A stretch of 30,483 nt of DNA from JAMBLL01 sp964460075 (GTDB lineage Bacteria > Actinomycetota > Acidimicrobiia > Spongiisociales > UBA5794), in contig CAYWPC010000024.1 of NCBI GenBank assembly GCA_964460075.1, positions 1 to 30,483 of the forward strand. The letters run 5' to 3'. How positions within the stretch are numbered: position 1 is the first letter of the stretch; the number at the start of each line of letters is the position of its first letter. Below are positions 7,869-15,378 of this stretch, piece by piece. The translations under genes and the position numbers were made by a program. Under the pieces are notes generated by a model. The model searched no databases, had not been told where the DNA came from, and saw only the letters and a list, made by a program, of their open reading frames with translations.

Positions 7869-8137
7869 GCAACGAGGACGCTTCAGAGGCGATCTACTGT
7901 TCTGCTGGCGTACAGATTCTCGAAGCTCCCGTTCTCGCTGCTCACGGTTGGGAGCGACGCACCGTCACGGACCCAGGTCGGATCTCCGAGTTGGAAGACC
8001 TCTATGCGAATCTTGGCTTCGAAACGACGACCACAGTGCTCGATCCGTCGAGTTTCGGTGCAGCATGCACGAGCTGCGCCGTCACCGCGTGCGCGACATA
8101 TATGGCGTTGTTCACCCGCAAGCAGGAAGTTAGCTGA
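7865..8137 (+). CDS. Small Cys-rich protein at end of reductase operon
   Basis: This 90-residue protein has its ATG overlapping the stop of the second ATPase (ATGA), so it is translated with the reductase. It starts 'MSNEDASEAIYCSAGVQILEA', and the C-terminal part holds Cys-x2-Cys-x4-Cys (CTSCAVTAC) followed by 'ATYMALFTRK'. With Cys12 this gives four cysteines, enough for a metal or Fe-S site. The Leu-rich 'ELEDLYANLGFETTTTVLD' looks like a compact alpha/beta fold. I do not recognise a named family. The position suggests an assembly factor, small electron carrier or stabilising subunit of the reductase. It is not a classical ferredoxin, as no CxxCxxCxxxCP is present. Confidence 0.75.
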   Translation: MSNEDASEAIYCSAGVQILEAPVLAAHGWERRTVTDPGRISELEDLYANLGFETTTTVLDPSSFGAACTSCAVTACATYMALFTRKQEVS

Positions 8138-8173
8138 CCGGCCTGGTGGGTTGAGTGCTGCCGGCTCTCGGTT

Positions 8174-8938
8174 TCAGGCGTTCCGCCACTCGGCGGGGCG
8201 CTTGTCGATGAACGCCTTGATTCCTTCGACGCCGTCATGGGTGGGGAGTAGCTCTTCGAGGTACAGCCGTTCGGCCTCGCCGAGACGTTGCTCGAATTCA
8301 ACGACCTTCCGCGCCCGCAGCGCCTTCGTTGCGATTCGCAGCGAAAGGGCTGATCGGGGCACGAAGTGGTTGCTAACGAACGAGTCGATCGTCGTGTCGA
8401 GTGTGCCGGTCTCCGTTGTCATGTTGACGATGCCGACGCATTTGGCCTCTTTCGCCGTCAGGCTGCGGCCGGTGAGAATCACGTCCTCTGCTGATCTGCC
8501 AGCCAGCAGTGCTGTTGCGGCAGGTGGTAGCACACCGAGTTGGATCTCAGGGCTTGCCAGTGTTGCACCGTCTTCGGCGATTACGATGCCGCACGCAAGC
8601 ACGAGCTCGAGGCCGCCGCCCAGACACGCTCCTTGAACCCCGGCGACGGTGGGGTAGGGGAAGCCGACGAGTGAGCGGATGACGTCACCGAGAGCGGCGA
8701 GCATCCCTGGTGCTTTGGCAGGCAGGTGCTCCTCGACGCTCGCGCCGAAGGAGAAATGCTTGCCTCTCCCTCTGAGGACGAGAACCTTGCCATTCGTGGC
8801 CTTTGCAGCCTCCGAAATCGCAGGGCCGAGTTGGTCGCACAGGGCGATGTCGATCACGTTCCCAGGGGCCTTGTCGAGCGTGATCGTGTGTACCGCGCCG
8901 TCGTGGGTTACGTCGTGATGTATCCAGGCGTCTGTCAC
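8174..8938 (-). CDS. dch: Cyclohexa-1,5-diene-1-carbonyl-CoA hydratase
   Basis: The GTG at 8938 overlaps the stop of the upstream oah gene and gives 254 residues of the enoyl-CoA hydratase (crotonase) family. The oxyanion-hole region 'GKHFSFGASVEEH' and the 'GACLGGGLELVLACGIVIA' and 'ASPEIQLGVLPPAAT' segments are typical; the last, with PPAA in place of the usual PGAGGTQ, is like dienoyl-CoA hydratases of benzoyl-CoA pathways. It would add water to the product of benzoyl-CoA reductase, giving 6-hydroxycyclohex-1-ene-1-carbonyl-CoA. It is the last gene of the minus-strand operon, facing the reductase operon tail to tail. The identification rests on family plus the had and oah neighbours. Confidence 0.82.
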   Translation of the reverse strand: MTDAWIHHDVTHDGAVHTITLDKAPGNVIDIALCDQLGPAISEAAKATNGKVLVLRGRGKHFSFGASVEEHLPAKAPGMLAALGDVIRSLVGFPYPTVAGVQGACLGGGLELVLACGIVIAEDGATLASPEIQLGVLPPAATALLAGRSAEDVILTGRSLTAKEAKCVGIVNMTTETGTLDTTIDSFVSNHFVPRSALSLRIATKALRARKVVEFEQRLGEAERLYLEELLPTHDGVEGIKAFIDKRPAEWRNA

Positions 8939-10035
8939 GAGTCTGATGTGTGTTGAGGCGATACGGCCCTGATGAGGTCGTCGCCCCACCTCTCACCCGC
9001 AGCGAGTCGACGGCGCAGGTCGATGAAATCGACTTCCCTCCCGAGCTCTCGCGAACCTCGATGAAATGCCTGGAAGCCTGCCTTGGCCTCGGTCATCATG
9101 TTGAGCGACAGCCAGGCTCGGTTGGATTCCTTGTTCTTGTCCCAGTGCTCGAGCTTCTTCTTGCGAAGGGACTCGGTTGTCTTGAGCGTGCAGTCAGGCA
9201 TCGTGTACAGAATCTTTGTCAGCATGGAATCGACGCCGGCGTCGAGCATGGTGAAATCAACGGTCCCCGATTTCAGTGCAGCCTTTCCAGCAGCGAGAGC
9301 CTCGCCAACCTTTGGCTTACCGTGCACAATCTTTCCCCACTCGTCGAGATAGCGATCGGTTACGACGAGAGGATTCGGGACGAACGCACCGTCGACCCTG
9401 AGCACGGGGAATATGTCGTTCACGAGTCCGAGCCTGAGCGCTTCGTGGGCACTCCATGGATCACAGAGAACACAGCTTGCCATGGCTTCGCCCCAGCCAA
9501 CGTACAAGTCGAGGAAGTCCGTGGAGCCGCCATCTGGTGCTGATCCGTGCTTCGGCCCTGCTTGACCGAATCTTGCGAGGTCAGATGCAAGCGTGAAGTC
9601 GCACGCCATCCCGATCTCCTGGCCTCCACCGATCCGCATACCGTTGACTCGATTGATGACCGGCTTGTCACAGGCGAGAATCGCTGAGACCATGTCGTTG
9701 AACAGACGCATGTACTGCCGGTACTCACCTGGCTGGCCCGCGTAATACTCGGAGTATTCCTCGGTGTTTCCCCCTGTGCAGAATGCTCGCTCGCCCGTAC
9801 CGGTGAAGACCACCGCCACGGCGGCACGGTCGACGGAGGCACGCCGGAAGGCAAGAATGACTTCCTTGACCGACTCGGTCGTGTATGAGTTGAGCTGCTC
9901 GGGATTGTTCAGCGTGATCCAGACGGCGTGGAGTCCGTCGACGGGGGATCCGCTGTTGTCGAGCACCCGACGTTCCTCGTAGAGGATCTCGCTGAAGTCG
10001 CCGTCAGGGGCAAGATCGTGGCTTACAAATTCCAT
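8935..10035 (-). CDS. oah: 6-Oxocyclohex-1-ene-1-carbonyl-CoA hydrolase
   Basis: This 366-residue crotonase-family protein is longer than ordinary hydratases (about 260), as is usual for Oah/BamA (about 370-380). It opens the ring by adding water twice, giving 3-hydroxypimelyl-CoA. Diagnostic parts include an N-terminal 'YEERRVLDNSGSPVDGLHAVW', the oxyanion region 'ERAFCTGGNTEEYSEYYAGQP' and 'NGMRIGGGQEIGMACDFTLA', followed by 'GQAGPKHGSAPDGGSTDFL', which is highly typical of this enzyme. The ATG at 10035 has AAAGGTG upstream. It sits 13 bp after had and overlaps dch. This gene is a widely used marker for anaerobic aromatic degradation, and I regard it as one of the most secure calls here. 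Confidence 0.92.
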   Translation of the reverse strand: MEFVSHDLAPDGDFSEILYEERRVLDNSGSPVDGLHAVWITLNNPEQLNSYTTESVKEVILAFRRASVDRAAVAVVFTGTGERAFCTGGNTEEYSEYYAGQPGEYRQYMRLFNDMVSAILACDKPVINRVNGMRIGGGQEIGMACDFTLASDLARFGQAGPKHGSAPDGGSTDFLDLYVGWGEAMASCVLCDPWSAHEALRLGLVNDIFPVLRVDGAFVPNPLVVTDRYLDEWGKIVHGKPKVGEALAAGKAALKSGTVDFTMLDAGVDSMLTKILYTMPDCTLKTTESLRKKKLEHWDKNKESNRAWLSLNMMTEAKAGFQAFHRGSRELGREVDFIDLRRRLAAGERWGDDLIRAVSPQHTSDS

Positions 10036-10048
10036 CGTGTCGCACCTT

Positions 10049-11116
10049 TCATGGGATGAGAATTACTCGTCTGGGGTCGCTTCGTCCGTGTGCCTCCTCC
10101 AGCACCTGCACGATGTCGCTCATCGGGACCTTTCGCGTGAAGGGAAGAAGCTTCACTCTGCCGGATGTGACGAGATCGATTGCCTCGGGATAGCGTTGCG
10201 GTGGGCATCCCCAAGTGCCGAATGCTGTAGCGTCGAACGCCATCAGGTTCGACAGCCTGATGGACACTTTCTCCATGGTGAACCCGACCACGGCAAGGGT
10301 GGCAGACGGGCCGAGCAGGCCGAAGGCCGTCTCCTGTCCCGCTGGTGTGCCGGAGCACTCGAAAATCTTCCATCCGGTGTGCGGTATCTCGAATGATTGT
10401 GAGAGCTCGCGCACTCGGCCACGGACATCTCGCATCGAGAGCCCCCGAATGTTCAAGGTGCTGGCAGCTCCGTGCTCGAGCAGGGGGTTCAGGTGGGCGT
10501 CTTGGATGTCGACGGCGATCACCGTAGCTCCGCTTGCTGCTGCGATCTGCACTGCGTGGCTGCCCACGCCTCCGGTCCCGACCACTACGACGAAATCGCC
10601 GTCAGATACGTTCGCTCGCCGAACGGCTTGCAGGGGTGTAGTGACCGCGTCCGCTATGACCGAAAGGTCGGCGAGTTCGTACTCCGGTGGCAGATTCTCG
10701 ACGGCTGCAAGGCCCGTGCACGGCACCGTGACATGGGTCGCGAATCCGCCGTCGAGATCGTTACCAGGCATCTTTTGGTTCGTGCAGACGTTCCCCCTGC
10801 CGGATGAGCACATGTCACAATTCCCGCAGGGGATGACCGCAGGTACCACCACGTCCTTGCCTACCCAGCCCTCTGCGCCTCCTCCTGCATCGAGGACTCT
10901 GCCGCTGATCTCATGTCCGAGCACGATTGGGAGATCGGCGCGGGTCTTGACGTTGCCGTCGAGAAAGCCAAGATCTGTGTGGCAGACCCCACAGCCGGCG
11001 ACTTCGATGAGAACCTCGCCAGCCTCAGGAACCCTGGCGGCGCCCTCGGTGCGCACCAGAGGCTGACCGGGCTCGATCATGCGCCACGAATATCTTTCAT
11101 TGAGCGAATCCATCAT
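10049..11116 (-). CDS. had: 6-Hydroxycyclohex-1-ene-1-carbonyl-CoA dehydrogenase
   Basis: This 355-residue zinc-dependent medium-chain dehydrogenase oxidises the Dch product to the 6-oxo compound with NAD+. Catalytic zinc motifs are 'CGVCHTDLGFLDG' and 'GHEISG'; the structural zinc is held by four cysteines in 'CGNCDMCSSGRGNVC'. The nucleotide-binding motif is 'GTGGVGSHAVQIA'. The start ATG 11116 overlaps the PrpF-like stop (ATGA) and has AAGGAG nine bases upstream; a second ATG follows directly. Generic alcohol dehydrogenases share this fold, but the length and the position between PrpF-like and oah genes point to Had. Confidence 0.88.
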   Translation of the reverse strand: MMDSLNERYSWRMIEPGQPLVRTEGAARVPEAGEVLIEVAGCGVCHTDLGFLDGNVKTRADLPIVLGHEISGRVLDAGGGAEGWVGKDVVVPAVIPCGNCDMCSSGRGNVCTNQKMPGNDLDGGFATHVTVPCTGLAAVENLPPEYELADLSVIADAVTTPLQAVRRANVSDGDFVVVVGTGGVGSHAVQIAAASGATVIAVDIQDAHLNPLLEHGAASTLNIRGLSMRDVRGRVRELSQSFEIPHTGWKIFECSGTPAGQETAFGLLGPSATLAVVGFTMEKVSIRLSNLMAFDATAFGTWGCPPQRYPEAIDLVTSGRVKLLPFTRKVPMSDIVQVLEEAHGRSDPRRVILIP

Positions 11117-12276
11117 GCGAGATTACTCCTTCGGAGAAAGGCGGTTCCTTCGGCGAGCCGACGGGCAGTGCGGTAATAGACAGCCTCATCGACGCGCCAC
11201 TCCGATCCATCACGGTTGACCCTGGCGCGCACCGGCATGACACCGCTTGTGTGACCGATCCTGATCTCACCGTCTCGATCCTGACTGGTAACTCGGTGAA
11301 CGACGGTGCCTGGCATGCAGGCAGCAACGCCTGTGCAGGCTGCAAGTGTGCCGGGATACGCCTTGTGCAGGACGGCAGGTCGGCCGCCGACCACTCGGGC
11401 AACGAGGTCGATGTCGCTTTGAGATATCTGGCTTCCAGTGCTGTAGCTCGTGTAGCGGGCTGGTGGGGAGACAATCGCTGGCACAGGTATGAGGCCATCG
11501 GTGTCGATACCCAGCACCCGTGCAGCCGCGTCTTTCACTGCTGCGACCGCTCCCAGATGTACTTCCGTGACGTGATCGGGTCCCTCGGTTCCATCCATGC
11601 CGACTGCTGCAGCGTCGAGGAACACGGTGAGGTTCGCGAGATCGACGATGGTGACGTTCACCGGCCCGATTGCTGTGTCGATCAGATCTATCTCGTTCCC
11701 GGTTGGGAGCAATGCCCCGGTTGTGCCCCCGGCCGTCTGACTGAAGTCGAGTGCTATCGGGGCACCGCTTCCAGGGACACCGTGCACCGAAAATGAGCCC
11801 TCAACGGTGGCCGAACCGTTGGTGACCGGTACCTCGACGAGCAGAATGCGACCGGTGTTCGTGTTGTGGACCCGAAGACTGGTCACGGGCTCCTGCACCT
11901 CTATGAGTCCTTCATCAACGGCATAGGCGCCAACCGCCGCAGAGATATTGCCGCAATTGATGTCATAGTCAACGACGGGTTCAGTGATACTCACCTGGGC
12001 GAAGGTGTAGTCGATGTCGGCGTCAGACCTCGTTGGAGGATCGATGATCGCCAGCTTGCTTGTGAGCAGATCGGCGCCACCGAGACCATCGATCTGACGC
12101 GGGTCAGGGCTACCGAATAGCGCAAGGATCACGGCATCGCGTGCGTCGCGGTTGAAGGGAAGAGCGCTACCGCGGAGAAACACGGCTTTGCTCGTCCCTC
12201 CACGCATCAGGACGAACGGAAGCCGTGTCTGCGCCTCAGATTCGGCGGTCAACGAATCAGGATCTGAACCGTGCAC
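11113..12276 (-). CDS. PrpF-family (DUF453) carboxylate isomerase
   Basis: This 387-residue protein has the PrpF signature: 'PFVLMRGGTSKAVFLRG' near the start, 'DGLGGADLLTSKLAII', a 'CGNISAAVGAYAVDEGLI' active-site region with the conserved Cys, and 'GTTGALLPTGN'. PrpF members are diaminopimelate-epimerase-like isomerases that move a double bond in tricarboxylates or related acids, for example 2-methylaconitate (PrpF), 3-methylitaconate (Mii) and 4-oxalomesaconate (GalD). The GTG at 12276 with AAGGAG four bases upstream overlaps the thiolase end by 28 bp. It has no role in the standard benzoyl-CoA pathway. The same cluster encodes an aconitase-like pair and a LeuA-like enzyme, which are its likely partners. 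The substrate is unknown. Confidence 0.85.
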   Translation of the reverse strand: MHGSDPDSLTAESEAQTRLPFVLMRGGTSKAVFLRGSALPFNRDARDAVILALFGSPDPRQIDGLGGADLLTSKLAIIDPPTRSDADIDYTFAQVSITEPVVDYDINCGNISAAVGAYAVDEGLIEVQEPVTSLRVHNTNTGRILLVEVPVTNGSATVEGSFSVHGVPGSGAPIALDFSQTAGGTTGALLPTGNEIDLIDTAIGPVNVTIVDLANLTVFLDAAAVGMDGTEGPDHVTEVHLGAVAAVKDAAARVLGIDTDGLIPVPAIVSPPARYTSYSTGSQISQSDIDLVARVVGGRPAVLHKAYPGTLAACTGVAACMPGTVVHRVTSQDRDGEIRIGHTSGVMPVRARVNRDGSEWRVDEAVYYRTARRLAEGTAFLRRSNLA

Positions 12277-13391
12277 GCAGCTCCTTCGATTCCGACAGCC
12301 TTGCCCCCTCGGCAGTGGGCGAGGCCAACGCGAGCGCCTTCGATCTGGCGGTCGCCAACCTCGCCTCTGAGCTGTCGTACCACTTCGACGACCTGGGCTA
12401 CGCCGGTTCCTCCCAGTGGGTGGCCCTTACCTATGAGGCCTCCGCTCGGGTTGATCGGGAGTCTGCCGTTGATGTTGGCCTCCCCGCGTTCGACTGCCCA
12501 CGGATACGATCCTCGCTCGAACAAGCCGAGTCCTTCGACCCTGAGCACTTCAGCGATGCTGAAGCAGTCGTGGACCTCGGCAAAGTCGACTTCGTCCGGG
12601 CCGATGCCTGCCTTCTCATATGCATCGCTTGCCGTGCCCCAGGTGAGGGGTTCGTACGTCATGGAGGTCGGTTCCACATCAACCGATCCTGAGCGCAACG
12701 TCGATGCGGCAAGGCGGATCGACCTTCCGTTGCCATACTTCTTTGCCGCCTTGTCGCTCATCACGATCACTGCGGCAGCTCCATCGGTAACCGGTGAGCA
12801 GTCGTGGAGGCGGAGAGGGTCTGCAATCGGACGCGACTCCAGGACATCTTCGACCGTTATCTCCTTGCGAAAGTGAGCTAGGGGATTACGCGCAGCATTC
12901 GACTTGTTCTTGACAGGGATCAGGGCGAGTTGTTCCCTCGTCATGCCGAAGTCTTCCATGTAACGCCGGGCGCGCATGGCGTAGACCCCAGGCATAGTTG
13001 CCCCGACGGCGGCTTCCGGATCGCTTGGATCCGGTGTGAGCGCACCGCTGAACATGTTCGTGAGATGCTCCGTGCCGATGGCGATCACCACGTCGTTCTC
13101 ACCGGCACGCACGGCGAGGGAGGCTTCTCGGATGGCGGTGGCCCCGCTACTACACGCATTCTCGACGTTCGAGAGAGGGAGCCCAGCTAGGCCTACCTGT
13201 GCAAGGATCCGCTGGCCGGTGACCATGCCTTGGAAGACATGGCCGACATACGCCGACTCGATGATGCGAGGGTCGATGCCCGCGTCAGCCACGGCTTCCT
13301 GAAGGGCTGCGGCACCGAGGTCTGTTGCGTCGCTGTCGGGATGCTTCCCGAAACGTGTCATCCCGACGCCGACAACGTGAACATCAGTCAT
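12249..13391 (-). CDS. SCP-x-type thiolase, partner of DUF35 protein
   Basis: This 380-residue thiolase starts at ATG 13391, overlapping the DUF35 stop (TAATG). It has the nucleophile Cys80 in 'NACSSGATA', 'EVHDCFSIAE' supplying a His, 'NPSGGLIGKGHPLGGTG', and a C-terminal 'LAHCRGGKAVGIEGAACTV' with the second Cys. It belongs to the lipid-transfer or SCP-x branch, which usually works as a complex with a DUF35 (OB-fold/zinc) protein, as here. A fitting reaction is cleavage of 3-oxopimelyl-CoA to glutaryl-CoA and acetyl-CoA. The same thiolase-DUF35 pairing is known from BbsB-BbsA in toluene breakdown, so an aryl-oxoacyl-CoA substrate is an alternative. Confidence 0.85.
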   Translation of the reverse strand: MTDVHVVGVGMTRFGKHPDSDATDLGAAALQEAVADAGIDPRIIESAYVGHVFQGMVTGQRILAQVGLAGLPLSNVENACSSGATAIREASLAVRAGENDVVIAIGTEHLTNMFSGALTPDPSDPEAAVGATMPGVYAMRARRYMEDFGMTREQLALIPVKNKSNAARNPLAHFRKEITVEDVLESRPIADPLRLHDCSPVTDGAAAVIVMSDKAAKKYGNGRSIRLAASTLRSGSVDVEPTSMTYEPLTWGTASDAYEKAGIGPDEVDFAEVHDCFSIAEVLRVEGLGLFERGSYPWAVERGEANINGRLPINPSGGLIGKGHPLGGTGVAQVVEVVRQLRGEVGDRQIEGARVGLAHCRGGKAVGIEGAACTVQILIR

Positions 13392-13807
13392 TAGTTTGCC
13401 TCCGCTGGTCGAAATCGGTAGCCGGTCAACGCGTTGCCGTCTTCGTCCTGGCCGAAGGGCTCGATGGAGAGGACCATCTGCATGCCGATCTTGATGTCTT
13501 CGATTGCACATCCGCCGATCTGGCCCATGATGCGGACCCCTTCGGGGAAGTCCACGTACCCAAGCACGTAGGGGACTTCAAAGGCGGGCGTCGATTGCCG
13601 AACCACCGAGTAGGTGTACAGCGTGCCCTCTGTCGAGAATTTCACCGTCTCGAGGTCGGTGCTCAGGCAGCCTGCGCAGGCCTCTCTGATGGGGAAGAAG
13701 TGGGCGCCACATGAGCGGCAGCGGCTGCCCAATAGGTTTCCGGATCCATCGGGGCGCACTTCCAATTCGCCTGGACGGAATGAGACTCCGGTCGCTGATC
13801 CACTCAA
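13391..13807 (-). CDS. DUF35 zinc-ribbon/OB-fold protein, thiolase subunit
   Basis: I choose the TTG at 13807, because AGGAGG (13811-13816) precedes it by four bases; a further TTG at 13849 would extend into the operator. This gives 138 residues. The N-terminal part has a four-Cys rubredoxin-like zinc site (SRCRSCGAHFFP, EACAGC), followed by an OB-fold with 'GTLYTYSVVRQ' and 'YVDFPEGVRIMGQI'. DUF35 proteins bind acyl-CoA and form stable complexes with SCP-x-type thiolases; here the stop overlaps the thiolase start by one base. It is the first gene of the minus-strand operon and follows a promoter and TetR-like operator. Confidence 0.85.
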   Translation of the reverse strand: MSGSATGVSFRPGELEVRPDGSGNLLGSRCRSCGAHFFPIREACAGCLSTDLETVKFSTEGTLYTYSVVRQSTPAFEVPYVLGYVDFPEGVRIMGQIGGCAIEDIKIGMQMVLSIEPFGQDEDGNALTGYRFRPAEAN

Positions 13808-13847
13808 TGCTCCTCCTTCATCGGTCGGTGGTGTGCTGTGAGCGCGC

Positions 13848-13867
13848 AACCGTCCGGCCGTTCGGTC
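13848..13867. promoter_or_regulatory. TetR-type operator at the minus-strand promoter
   Basis: The imperfect palindrome ACCG-N2-CGGCCG-N2-CGGT spans 13849-13866. Aligned with the site before tetR (3048), the pattern AACCG.CCGG.C..TCGGTC is shared at most positions. It lies 10 bp downstream of the predicted -10 of the minus-strand operon, where it would block transcription. Its 17-bp core occurs again, inverted, at 14082. Confidence 0.65.
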
Positions 13868-13877
13868 GACTACGTCG

Positions 13878-13907
13878 AGTGTGCGCTGCTGGCCATGGCC
13901 CCGTCAA
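13878..13907 (-). promoter_or_regulatory. Predicted promoter of the DUF35-thiolase-prpF-had-oah-dch operon
   Basis: On the minus strand TTGACG (13907-13902) is followed after 18 bp by CACACT (13883-13878), which keeps the A at position 2 and T at position 6 of a -10 box. The start would be near 13871, just before the operator. Confidence 0.45.
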
Positions 13908-13930
13908 TGGGTTACCGGCTCTATTTGTGT

Positions 13931-14020
13931 GATGCATCGGCCTCACCTAGGTCTCTGAAGTATGGTGCCTTGCCTCGTTGATACATCCGGTTTTGGGTGG
14001 ACATGATGTATATGCATCAT
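13931..14020. promoter_or_regulatory. Repeated GATGCATC-like palindromes between the divergent operons
   Basis: The 317-bp intergenic region holds three related palindromic elements: GATGCATC (13931-13938), GATACATC (13980-13987) and an 18-bp imperfect palindrome ATGATG-TATATG-CATCAT (14003-14020). They lie between the two predicted promoters and are distinct from the TetR-type sites. They could bind a second regulator or an activator of both promoters. The repeats are seen; the role is inferred. Confidence 0.4.
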
Positions 14021-14041
14021 GAAAATGACACAGGAGTCGGA

Positions 14042-14070
14042 TTGTCAGCCGGGCGAGTCGCTGGGAATCT
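14042..14070 (+). promoter_or_regulatory. Predicted promoter of the 11-gene plus-strand operon
   Basis: TTGTCA (14042-14047) and GAATCT (14065-14070) are 17 bp apart. The -10 box is weak. The distance to the operator that follows (11 bp) mirrors that on the opposite strand (10 bp), which supports the pairing. Confidence 0.4.
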
Positions 14071-14081
14071 GTGAACGAGCC

Positions 14082-14101
14082 AACCGAACGGCCGGACGGC
14101 T
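14082..14101. promoter_or_regulatory. TetR-type operator at the plus-strand promoter
   Basis: The sequence is the near-exact reverse complement of the site at 13848: a 17-bp core (ccgtccggccgttcggt on the other strand) is identical. It lies between the predicted -10 and the ribosome site of the first gene. Inverted duplication of one operator at both ends of a divergent region is good evidence for co-regulation. Confidence 0.65.
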
Positions 14102-14124
14102 AACCCGACCGAGGAGGAGACAGC

Positions 14125-15378
14125 GTGACACAGGGCGAGACGACCCACACGAAGGAACAAGATCTCCTCTACGACTGGAACGTCGTTGGAGCAGGCGGAC
14201 CAGGTCGACCAGGCAACGTCGAGATCGACGACGAGACGCTCCGCGACGGCCTACAGGGTCCTTCGGTTCGTCAACCCACCCTCGATGAGAAGATCGAGAT
14301 TCTTCACCGGATGGAGGCGCTCGGCATCCATGCGGTCGATCTTGGATACCCGGGTGCTAGCCCGACCGTTGTCGACCATGTGGTCGCCCTGGCCGAGGAG
14401 ATCAGGAACAGGGGATTCTCCATCGTTCCCAATTGTGCAGGCCGTACACACGCGTCGGACATCTTGCCCATCAGCGAAGCGCAGCAACGGTCAGGCGTGG
14501 CTATCGAGGCGTCGCTGTTTCTCGGCTCGAGCCCAATTCGCCAATTTGTCGAAGGCTGGGATGTTGACTTCCTTCTGCGTGCAACGGAGGATGCCGTAGC
14601 GCTTGCCCGTGACGAAGGGCTCGAAGTCATGTATGTCACAGAGGACACAACTCGTGCAAGGCCAGAGGTGTTGCGCAAGGTGTACACGGTGGCTATCGAG
14701 GCCGGAGCGCGGCGTATCTGTCTCTCCGACACCGTCGGCCACGCAACGCCGTGGGGTACGCGCGCCCTCGTAGCGCTAGCCCGCGAGATCGTCGAGGAGA
14801 GCGGCGAGGACGTCAAGATCGACTGGCACGGACATCGAGACCGCAACCTCAGCGTGATCAACTCACTCGCTGCACTCTCAGCAGGAGCAGACCGAGTGCA
14901 CGGATGTGGCCTTGGGATCGGTGAGCGGGTAGGGAACACCCCAATGGAGACGCTCCTCATGAATCTCAAGCTCCTCGGGTGGCTCGATGCTGATCTTCGT
15001 GAACTTCCCGCATACTGCGAGACGATTTCGAAAGCGACCGACACACCTGTGCCGAATAACTGTCCAGGCATCGGCAAGGACGCCTTCGAGACGAGCACCG
15101 GTGTCCACGCCGCTGCTGTGTTGAAGGCACTGCGCACAGGTGACACGTGGCTAGCCAACCGCATCTACAGCGGGGTCCCAGCGGACGAGCTCGGACGTGA
15201 ACAGGAGATAACCGTAGGGCCCATGAGCGGGAAAGCCAACGCGGTGGCCTGGCTCACCAAACGTGGCGAATCGTGCGAAGACGAGACGGTCGACATGATC
15301 CTCGCTGCCGCCAAAGCATCAGACCACGTGCTGCGAGACGACGAGATCTTCGAGCTGCTCGGTGCGGAGCGTTCCTGA
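14125..15378 (+). CDS. LeuA-type (HMGL-like) acyltransferase or lyase, substrate unknown
   Basis: The GTG at 14125, with GGAGGAG upstream, gives 417 residues. A TIM barrel of the 2-isopropylmalate/homocitrate synthase family is evident: 'DDETLRDGLQGPS' at the start (catalytic Arg and metal Asp), the metal-binding 'DWHGHRDRN' (HxH) and 'GCGLGIGERVGN'. A linker with 'TSTGVHAAAVLKAL' and 'GPMSGKANAV' is like LeuA and homocitrate synthases; no long LeuA regulatory domain follows. The family joins acyl-CoA to a 2-oxoacid or runs the reverse cleavage; Re-citrate synthases belong here too. It is the first gene of the operon, overlapping iorA, and the operon ends with aconitase-like subunits, suggesting a citrate- or alkylmalate-type intermediate. 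Confidence 0.8.
   Translation: MTQGETTHTKEQDLLYDWNVVGAGGPGRPGNVEIDDETLRDGLQGPSVRQPTLDEKIEILHRMEALGIHAVDLGYPGASPTVVDHVVALAEEIRNRGFSIVPNCAGRTHASDILPISEAQQRSGVAIEASLFLGSSPIRQFVEGWDVDFLLRATEDAVALARDEGLEVMYVTEDTTRARPEVLRKVYTVAIEAGARRICLSDTVGHATPWGTRALVALAREIVEESGEDVKIDWHGHRDRNLSVINSLAALSAGADRVHGCGLGIGERVGNTPMETLLMNLKLLGWLDADLRELPAYCETISKATDTPVPNNCPGIGKDAFETSTGVHAAAVLKALRTGDTWLANRIYSGVPADELGREQEITVGPMSGKANAVAWLTKRGESCEDETVDMILAAAKASDHVLRDDEIFELLGAERS

Noticed and set aside
8138..8173. Possible terminator between the reductase operon and dch
   Set aside because: Only a CCGGC...GCCGG pair with a long loop is visible and there is no T-run; too weak to list.
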